Both the position numbers and the translations under genes were made by a program. Positions 1 to 5,350 of a stretch of DNA of 5,350 nt are shown here, in pieces. The notes under the pieces were generated by a model that saw only the letters and a program-made list of their open reading frames with translations, was not told the origin of the DNA and did no database searches. The stretch's first letter is position 1, and each line of letters begins with the position of its first letter. The stretch comes from Betaproteobacteria bacterium TMED100 (GTDB lineage: Bacteria > Pseudomonadota > Gammaproteobacteria > Burkholderiales > Burkholderiaceae_A), in contig NHFB01000048.1 in NCBI GenBank assembly GCA_002170285.1, positions 1-5,350 on the forward strand. Direction: 5' to 3'.

Positions 1-153
1 TGACCTATCAGTTTTAGGAATAAAAATATTATTGACAGCGGTGGCTATACCATCACTAGAAATATATTCACTAATGATAAGCTCTTCTAAGGATGAACCC
101 GCTTTAATTTCATAGTTTTTACTATTAATAAAGATTGAAATGTTTTTTGACAT
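1..153 (-). CDS. thiS: ThiS sulfur carrier protein, C-terminal part outside the window
   Basis: ThiS is a small ubiquitin-like protein. Its C-terminal Gly-Gly is adenylated by ThiF and converted to a thiocarboxylate, which donates sulfur to ThiG for the thiazole ring of thiamine. The frame from an ATG at 153 reads 51 residues to the window edge with no stop. It shows the family layout: a first beta strand (ISIFIN, residues 5-10), then AGSSLEELI (18-26) matching the usual 'GxTLxxLL', then GIATAVNNIFIPK (35-47) matching the 'GIAVAVNxxVVPR' signature. The usual length is about 66 residues, so some 15 residues, including the Gly-Gly tail, lie beyond base 1. Only 4 bases separate its ATG from the thiO stop and no strong Shine-Dalgarno is visible, so translation is probably coupled to thiO. 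The identity is firm from motif and context; an intact tail cannot be checked here. Confidence 0.9.
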   Translation of the reverse strand, partial: MSKNISIFINSKNYEIKAGSSLEELIISEYISSDGIATAVNNIFIPKTDRS

Positions 154-157
154 AATT

Positions 158-1237
158 TTACTTAATTGATTTTTCTATTTGAAAGGATAATGCTGTTTTA
201 ATTCCGATATCTGTAAAAATAGAGTCCAACAACGCAGGTGCCAATAACCATCCGTGTCGAAAAAGGCCATTAACACAAGACGTTCTGGCAACAGTAGAAT
301 AAAGAGGTAGGTTATCTTCTGAAGCAGGTCTAAGATTAACATCACTATTTTTAATTCTGGCCTCGTTTAATTCAGGCAAAATAATTTGTGCAGCATTTAA
401 TAATTCCAAAGTGCTTCTGACTGAGACTGGTGAATAATCTTCAACCTCAATTTCTGTTGCCCCGACTATCACTTCGCCATTAATTTTAGGAACTATATAA
501 ATTTTTACCCTAGGATGAATTAGCCTTATTGGATGATTTAAAATAAAATTTTTGGGTGGAATCAAAAGAAAAATTTCTCCACGTACCCCTCTTATACCTA
601 ACTCTTTCGCTCCGGTTCCTCTAAAATCAAACACCCAATCAAACTCATTTTTTTTTTCGTCAACAAAGATAGTTGCCCCGTCAATATGGTCGACTTTTGC
701 ATTAAAACTCCAATTTGCTTTGCCTACCGAGTGATTTGTAATTGAAGCTAGATATAAATTTCTCATTGCTAATAAAGGATCAATTTGCCCTTCATTTTCC
801 ACTAGCCAACATTTTAAATTGTGATCAAGGCAAGGCTCTATTTTTTTTATAGTATTTGTTGAAATTAAATTTTTCTTGTACCGTAATTTATCAAATAGTC
901 TATCCGAAAAAGCCATATCTTGAGGTTGGGAGACAAAAATATTTCCTTGAATTTTTAAACCTAAACCTACTCCTAAAACTTTTTTTACAAGGTTATTTAT
1001 GATTGGCCACAAAGTCATTGATTTGGTTCCTAGATTAAAAACCTCTTCACCCCCAGACTCTCTTTCTGATAAAGGACTGAGCATTCCTGCAGATGAGAAA
1101 CCAGCTGATCTCCTGGCTCCAATAGGAGGATTCTGAGAGGTTTTTTCATAGACATTTACGTTATAGCCAGCATTTACCAAAACAAAGGTGGCAAGTCTGC
1201 CTAATAAACCTCCCCCAACAATACCTAAGTTTTTCAT
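158..1237 (-). CDS. thiO: ThiO glycine oxidase (FAD-dependent)
   Basis: ThiO oxidises glycine with oxygen to dehydroglycine (iminoglycine), the C2-N1 piece of the thiazole ring assembled by ThiG. It is a cytoplasmic flavoenzyme of the D-amino-acid-oxidase fold. The 359-residue protein, a normal length, opens with a dinucleotide-binding site: GGGLLG at residues 8-13 and an acidic residue, Glu31, at the end of the second strand. SAGMLSP near residue 50 matches the family's 'AAGMLAP', and RGVRGE in the middle is also typical. The C-terminal part has LRPASEDNLP (Arg303) and LFRHGWLLAP (Arg327). These match the two conserved arginines of Bacillus subtilis glycine oxidase that hold the substrate carboxylate. 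The ATG lies 2 bases after the thiC stop with no clear Shine-Dalgarno, which implies coupling to thiC. Relatives include other DAO-type oxidases, but the place between thiC and thiS makes ThiO by far the best reading. Confidence 0.93.
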   Translation of the reverse strand: MKNLGIVGGGLLGRLATFVLVNAGYNVNVYEKTSQNPPIGARRSAGFSSAGMLSPLSERESGGEEVFNLGTKSMTLWPIINNLVKKVLGVGLGLKIQGNIFVSQPQDMAFSDRLFDKLRYKKNLISTNTIKKIEPCLDHNLKCWLVENEGQIDPLLAMRNLYLASITNHSVGKANWSFNAKVDHIDGATIFVDEKKNEFDWVFDFRGTGAKELGIRGVRGEIFLLIPPKNFILNHPIRLIHPRVKIYIVPKINGEVIVGATEIEVEDYSPVSVRSTLELLNAAQIILPELNEARIKNSDVNLRPASEDNLPLYSTVARTSCVNGLFRHGWLLAPALLDSIFTDIGIKTALSFQIEKSIK

Positions 1238-1239
1238 TA

Positions 1240-3180
<1,941 letters not shown>

Positions 3181-3182
<2 letters not shown>

Positions 3183-4083
3183 AGTTAAAAACCTTTAGCG
3201 ATTTAGGGGAAAAAAAATGATTGATTGGACCACAGCCAGTTCCAATTTTTAAATTTTGAGAACTTAAAATACATTCGTAAACATATTTTTGGGAGAGTTC
3301 AACTGCATCAACAATGCTTTCTCCTAAAGCAAGATTAGTTGCTATTGTGCTTGACAAACTACATCCCGTACCATGTGTATTTTTACTTAAAATTTTTTGT
3401 TTTCTAGAAAAAGAAAAATTATTACTCGACAAAAGAATATCAATTAAGTTTTCATTCTTTGAGAGTGTTACTGCATCTTGATTATTTAAAAAATCATAAG
3501 AAACTCCAGTAACAAGAACATTATCTGCACCTAACTTATGAATTTCACAAGCACTATCCTTTATTACATGAATAAGGTTAGTATCATCTATGTTTAGAGT
3601 ATTATGTTTTTTAAAAAAATATTTTGATCCTACATTCGACATTATACTAATTGTCTCATCTAGATTAGGAGTTACTAATGTGCAATATGGAAATAAGTCT
3701 TCAACAATAACTGGGATCACATCTTGTTCCATTAAAATTTTTCCAGAAGATGAAACCATAACAGGATCCAACACCACAAATTTGGGTTTATATTTATTCA
3801 GTGTGCTTGCAACAACTTTGACTATTTCTGTGTTGGGCAACATGCCAATTTTGACTGAATTTATAGAAAAATCTTTGAAAACTGAACAAAGTTGATCTTC
3901 AACAAGATTGATTGGCACGGGTAAGACGTTTTGAACGCCATTAGTATTTTGAGCAGTGATGGCAGTGATAACTGTAACTGCATAACCTCCATTGGCGGAA
4001 ATTGACTTTACGTCAGCTTGTATTCCCGCCCCAGCTCCGCTATCGGAACCTGCAATAGTTAAAACAATCGAAGGCCTAGCCAA
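3181..4083 (-). CDS. thiD: ThiD hydroxymethylpyrimidine / HMP-phosphate kinase, TTG start
   Basis: ThiD phosphorylates HMP and then HMP-P to HMP-PP, the pyrimidine partner that ThiE joins to the thiazole. It is a cytoplasmic ribokinase-fold enzyme. The 300 residues show the family marks in order: AGSDSGAGAGIQAD (11-24), TAQNTNGV (43-50, Gln45 at the HMP site), KIGML (78-82), DPVMVSSSG (106-114), TPNLDE, and HGTGCSLS (237-244) with Cys241 in the anion-hole position, ending in GPINHF. It is about 30 residues longer than the usual form (around 266). The extra length lies near residues 150-170 and 205-232, between conserved blocks, so activity is plausible. No in-frame ATG or GTG exists between an upstream in-frame TAG (minus strand 4140-4138) and the conserved start. 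The TTG at 4083 has a GGGGA ribosome site 6 bases upstream and places the first strand correctly. It is the first gene after the TPP aptamer and lies 9 bases before thiC. Confidence 0.95.
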
Positions 4084-4094
4084 AATTTTTCCCC
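4081..4094 (-). promoter_or_regulatory. Ribosome site and TTG start codon of thiD
   Basis: On the minus strand GGGGA (4094-4090) is followed by 6 A/T bases and TTG (4083-4081). This spacing decides the start. An ATG at 4096-4094 overlaps the G run but is in the other frame, has no purine-rich site of its own and stops after six codons. Because this ribosome site lies about 36 bases after the aptamer, it could be the controlled element if the riboswitch acts on translation. Confidence 0.6.
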
Positions 4095-4109
4095 ATAGAT
4101 AATAAGAAT

Positions 4110-4129
4110 AAAAAAATGAGCAAGGCCAA
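4110..4129 (-). promoter_or_regulatory. Possible expression platform of the TPP riboswitch
   Basis: Directly after the aptamer the minus strand reads a short GC patch (GGCCTTGCTCA) and then seven T. The GCTCA (4121-4117) is an exact partner of TGAGC (4203-4199), which contains the 5' side of aptamer stem P1, so it could compete with P1. The T run resembles the end of an intrinsic terminator, but I cannot draw a strong local hairpin in front of it. Whether control is by termination or at the ribosome site is therefore open. Confidence 0.3.
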
Positions 4130-4202
4130 AAGCTTCCCTACACTGGTACTAACCAGATCAGGTTCAAAGAGTTTTTCTCAGCAACAAGTTGCACCCCCGC
4201 TC
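4130..4202 (-). promoter_or_regulatory. TPP riboswitch aptamer (THI element)
   Basis: Read on the minus strand, this is a complete thiamine pyrophosphate aptamer in the leader of thiD. Stem P1 pairs GAGC (4202-4199) with GCTT (4133-4130). P2 pairs GGGGGT (4198-4193) with ACTCTT (4172-4167). P3 is a very short hairpin, GCAA-CTTG-TTGC (4192-4181). It is followed by the invariant CTGAGA (4181-4176), which binds the pyrimidine ring. Next come CCTGATCTGG (4162-4153), the P5 hairpin CTGG/CCAG, and the closing TAGGGAAG, where AGG pairs with the CCT to make P4. When TPP binds, the thi genes downstream are normally shut down. Oddities: P2 has three G-U pairs because the usual ACCC reads ACTC, and P3 is minimal. 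The identity is certain from the conserved core plus thiD-thiC downstream. Confidence 0.96.
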
Positions 4203-4206
4203 AATA

Positions 4207-4238
4207 TTTATACTACTCTGACAAATTAAAACCCACAA
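4207..4238 (-). promoter_or_regulatory. Possible sigma70-type promoter of the thi operon
   Basis: The minus strand has TTGTGG (4238-4233), a 17-base spacer, and TAGTAT (4215-4210) running into TATAAA (4212-4207). Transcription would start within a few bases of the 5' end of the riboswitch aptamer, which fits well. The -35 match is poor (three of six) and the region is AT-rich, so this is a position-supported guess. The promoter lies only 18 bases beyond the cytochrome stop codon. Confidence 0.4.
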
Positions 4239-4255
4239 GAACAAAAACAAAAAAA

Positions 4256-4675
4256 TTAATCAGAAAAATTATAAAAGTTATCATTTAAATATTTTGATAC
4301 GGACTCAATCTCCTCCTCAAACCAAGTTAAACCATTTTGATTAGCACAAAACTCAACTTGCGAAATGAGCTTGGATGAAGTTGATATAACTCTTAACTCT
4401 GATAAATAAAGTTCATTTCCATCACCACCGGGAACCATACCGTCATGGCATGTTTTACAATTTTGATTGTGTAAATTCTCTCCCAAAGCAACGTCACCTG
4501 AAGAAAAAGGATCAGCAAAGGACGGTTGAATAAAAAACAAAATAAAAAAAATAAAAATTAAGTTAGGATAAAAAACCTTATTTAATTGTTTATTCAAAAA
4601 AAAAGAAAAATTTAAACAATTACATGAATGTTCAGAATCAAGAGTCATGTTGTGTTGAAAGAAAAATGATTTCAT
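4256..4675 (-). CDS. Small exported monohaem c-type cytochrome, role unknown
   Basis: The 139-residue protein has one covalent haem site, CKTCH at 73-77, inside a short domain of about 85 residues that follows a signal sequence. The hydrophobic stretch at residues 39-50 (LIFIFFILFFIQ), followed by PSFA-DP, looks like a Sec signal with cleavage after Ala54, so the mature protein should lie in the periplasm. After the haem site come GGDGNELY, a lone Cys110, and a C-terminal WFEEEIESVSKYLN helix. I recall this layout from a family of small proteobacterial cytochromes of undefined role. The mature part has no Met or His after the haem site except Met80, which is too close to serve as an ordinary distal ligand. 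The leader is odd: about 30 residues precede the hydrophobic core. The ATG at 4675 is preferred because GGGA lies 5 bases upstream and a good promoter ends about 26 bases upstream. A TTG at 4597 would give a normal signal peptide (113 residues) but has no ribosome site. It is not SoxX by its motifs. A role as electron carrier near Sox is inference. Confidence 0.8.
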   Translation of the reverse strand: MKSFFFQHNMTLDSEHSCNCLNFSFFLNKQLNKVFYPNLIFIFFILFFIQPSFADPFSSGDVALGENLHNQNCKTCHDGMVPGGDGNELYLSELRVISTSSKLISQVEFCANQNGLTWFEEEIESVSKYLNDNFYNFSD

Positions 4676-4708
4676 AAATTTCCCAATAAGTTCGAGTTGT
4701 TAGTATTT

Positions 4709-4737
4709 ATTAGATCGGATCGTATTCCGAATGTAAA
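4709..4737 (-). promoter_or_regulatory. Sigma70-type promoter of the cytochrome gene
   Basis: On the minus strand TTTACA (4737-4732; five of six to the -35 consensus) is followed by exactly 17 bases and TCTAAT (4714-4709; five of six to the -10 consensus). The expected start near 4702 gives a leader of about 26 bases before the ATG at 4675. This is the best promoter-like sequence in the window. Confidence 0.55.
4715..4730. promoter_or_regulatory. Inverted repeat in the promoter spacer, candidate operator
   Basis: TCGGA (4715-4719), six bases, then TCCGA (4726-4730) form a perfect 5-base inverted repeat. It fills almost the whole spacer between the -35 and -10 boxes of the cytochrome promoter and is GC-richer than its surroundings. 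A dimeric regulator bound here would affect RNA polymerase, but no regulator gene is visible in the window. Confidence 0.35.
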
Positions 4738-4921
4738 CGAATATTTCTATCGTTTTCTCTTAAAAAAATAAGTAATGAAATATACTAAAGGTTATGATGG
4801 CTTTTGTTATTTTTCAATTTTTCGAGAAGGCAATGTGTAAACAAGTTTATTGTAAAAATAATTGATTTTCTTTTACCACCAATCTCTATCCCCAATCAGC
4901 AGCTAGATAACATTGTTTACA
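4732..4921. repeat. Three copies of the word TGTAAAC in the soxZ-cytochrome gap
   Basis: TGTAAACGA occurs at 4732-4740, TGTAAACAA at 4836-4844, and its exact reverse complement TTGTTTACA at 4913-4921. The last two make a 9-base inverted repeat with 68 bases between the arms. The first overlaps the -35 box of the cytochrome promoter. The copies could be binding sites for one regulator; AT-rich chance matches cannot be excluded. Confidence 0.35.
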
Positions 4922-4927
4922 TTTGCA

Positions 4928-5005
4928 ATGAGTAAAGTTAAGTTTGTAGCATTTGCGGTAGATATGAGCCATGATGAAATAACTACAAGATTAAAAAAAA
5001 ATTAG
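4928..5005 (+). other. Very short plus-strand open frame, doubtful
   Basis: An ATG at 4928 opens 25 codons (MSKVKFVAFAVDMSHDEI... ending LKKN) to a TAG that overlaps the soxZ stop on the other strand. The composition looks protein-like, with a hydrophobic start and a charged end, but there is no Shine-Dalgarno, no promoter I would defend, and its last codons are the complement of the soxZ terminator T run. I do not recognise it. It may be a chance frame or a gene remnant. Confidence 0.12.
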
Positions 5006-5021
5006 GCTTTAACAACAGCCT
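4993..5021 (-). terminator. Intrinsic terminator built into the 3' end of soxZ
   Basis: On the minus strand AGGCT (5021-5017), an 8-base loop and AGCCT (5008-5004) form a 5-pair stem. Two A follow and then nine T (5001-4993). The stem lies within the last codons of soxZ and reaches into its TAA stop. It should end the sox transcript and separate it from the cytochrome gene. The stem is short, so read-through is possible. Confidence 0.65.
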
Positions 5022-5316
5022 CATCAACTCTTTCCTGCCCTTTGTTATCGATCCAACTAACAGATATTCTGTCTCCAACAGCACCTTTGATCTTACATCT
5101 CAAATAAGGATTTTTTGAGATAGTCGGACCTAATTTCCCAGAAATGATTTTTTCTTCATTTAAATTTATCGAAAATTCTTTGATGAACCAAGCAGGAATA
5201 ACCTCGCCAGTGTTTTCATCTTTTCTTAGGCCGGTCTCCATTTCATGATGCATAAGCATTCTAAAATCAATAAATTCTTTTTTAATTTTTGCTCTTATTT
5301 TTGTAGCCTTAGTCAT
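5002..5316 (-). CDS. soxZ: SoxZ thiosulfate oxidation carrier protein
   Basis: SoxZ pairs with SoxY to form SoxYZ, the periplasmic carrier that holds the sulfur substrate on a SoxY cysteine while SoxAX, SoxB and SoxCD process it. The 104 residues are the full family length. The protein has the signature HHEMETGLRKD (residues 23-33; most members read HPMETGLR), then IPAWFI (40-45), a central strand pair, SKNPYLRCK (67-75), GAVGD (78-82) and SWIDNKGQ near the end, all in family order with the immunoglobulin-like fold. There is no signal peptide, as usual: SoxZ is exported with SoxY, whose twin-arginine signal serves both. The ATG at 5316 has only a weak GGA upstream and follows the probable soxY stop by 22 bases. 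The last codons double as a terminator stem, so soxZ is likely the last gene of its transcript. Confidence 0.95.
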   Translation of the reverse strand: MTKATKIRAKIKKEFIDFRMLMHHEMETGLRKDENTGEVIPAWFIKEFSINLNEEKIISGKLGPTISKNPYLRCKIKGAVGDRISVSWIDNKGQERVDEAVVKA

Positions 5317-5338
5317 AAAAATTCCAGAATATCAAAGG

Positions 5339-5350
5339 TTAACTTCCACA
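5339..5350 (-). CDS. soxY: Probable 3' end of soxY (last three codons and stop)
   Basis: The window edge reads TGT-GGA-AGT-TAA on the minus strand, that is Cys-Gly-Ser-stop. SoxY proteins end in a flexible arm, usually Gly-Gly-Cys-Gly-Gly, whose cysteine carries the sulfur substrate, and soxY normally sits directly before soxZ. The fit in position, cysteine and stop is good. Only 12 bases are visible, so this rests mainly on context. If right, the final residue is Ser in place of the usual Gly. Confidence 0.5.
   Translation of the reverse strand, partial: CGS

Larger units (their letters stand above)
4676..5001. other. Gap between soxZ and the cytochrome gene: control signals, no clear gene
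   Basis: These 326 bases hold the T run of the soxZ terminator at one end and the cytochrome promoter with its inverted repeat at the other, plus the TGTAAAC words. I see no RNA gene and no mobile element. Only tiny open frames occur: a 21-codon plus-strand frame from an ATG at 4775 and a 25-codon plus-strand frame from an ATG at 4928. Neither has a ribosome site. The stretch of about 90 bases from 4740 to 4830 holds nothing I can name. Confidence 0.6.

Noticed and set aside
552..734. Plus-strand open frame of 60 codons inside thiO
   Set aside because: It is antisense to the conserved middle of ThiO and has no independent support.
3590..3895. Plus-strand open frame of 101 codons inside thiD
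   Set aside because: It is antisense to conserved ThiD motifs (DPVM, KIGML) and has no start signals of its own.
4256..4675. Cytochrome considered as SoxX
   Set aside because: It has a CxxCH site and lies near soxZ, but lacks the SoxX pattern after the haem site and the distal Met region; the C-terminal half fits another small cytochrome family.
4846..4860. TTATT-GTAAA-AATAA small hairpin in the gap
   Set aside because: It is all A-T pairs in AT-rich sequence, with no T run or conserved context, so chance explains it.
4913..4921. TTGTTTACA considered as a DnaA box
   Set aside because: It differs from the TTATNCACA pattern at key positions, and there is no cluster or origin gene nearby.

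Overview
This window is an AT-rich (roughly two thirds A+T by eye) piece of bacterial chromosome, and every recognisable gene reads on the minus strand. Going from high to low coordinates, in the direction of transcription, it holds the last codons of a probable soxY, a complete soxZ, a gap of about 326 bases, a small secreted c-type cytochrome, a TPP riboswitch, and a thiamine gene run thiD-thiC-thiO-thiS that leaves the window at base 1 inside thiS. The Sox carrier genes, the type of small cytochrome and the low G+C suggest a proteobacterium (gamma or beta) of the small-genome, sulfur-oxidising aquatic kind. The sequence alone does not fix the taxon.

Sox part (5002-5350): SoxZ is the partner of SoxY in the SoxYZ carrier, which holds the sulfur substrate during periplasmic thiosulfate oxidation. 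The window ends on Cys-Gly-Ser-stop, which fits the C-terminal substrate arm of SoxY. An intrinsic terminator is built into the last codons of soxZ, so the Sox transcript probably ends there.

Middle part (4203-5001): the gap holds a good sigma70-like promoter for the cytochrome gene, with a perfect inverted repeat inside its spacer, and three copies of a TGTAAAC word, one of which overlaps the -35 box. The cytochrome has one CxxCH haem site behind a long N-terminal leader. Its role is unknown. Its place beside soxZ would fit electron transfer, but that is inference only.

Thiamine part (1-4202): a TPP aptamer precedes thiD (HMP/HMP-P kinase), thiC (HMP-P synthase), thiO (glycine oxidase) and thiS (sulfur carrier), with junctions of 9, 2 and 4 bases. 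ThiC and ThiD build the pyrimidine half of thiamine; ThiO and ThiS feed dehydroglycine and sulfur to the thiazole half. thiG, and perhaps thiE, would be expected beyond base 1. The layout is a classic TPP-repressed operon.

I found no new multi-gene system here. The points worth a second look are regulatory details (promoter palindrome, repeated TGTAAAC word, riboswitch platform, terminator inside soxZ), the TTG start of thiD, and the odd leader and missing distal haem ligand of the cytochrome.
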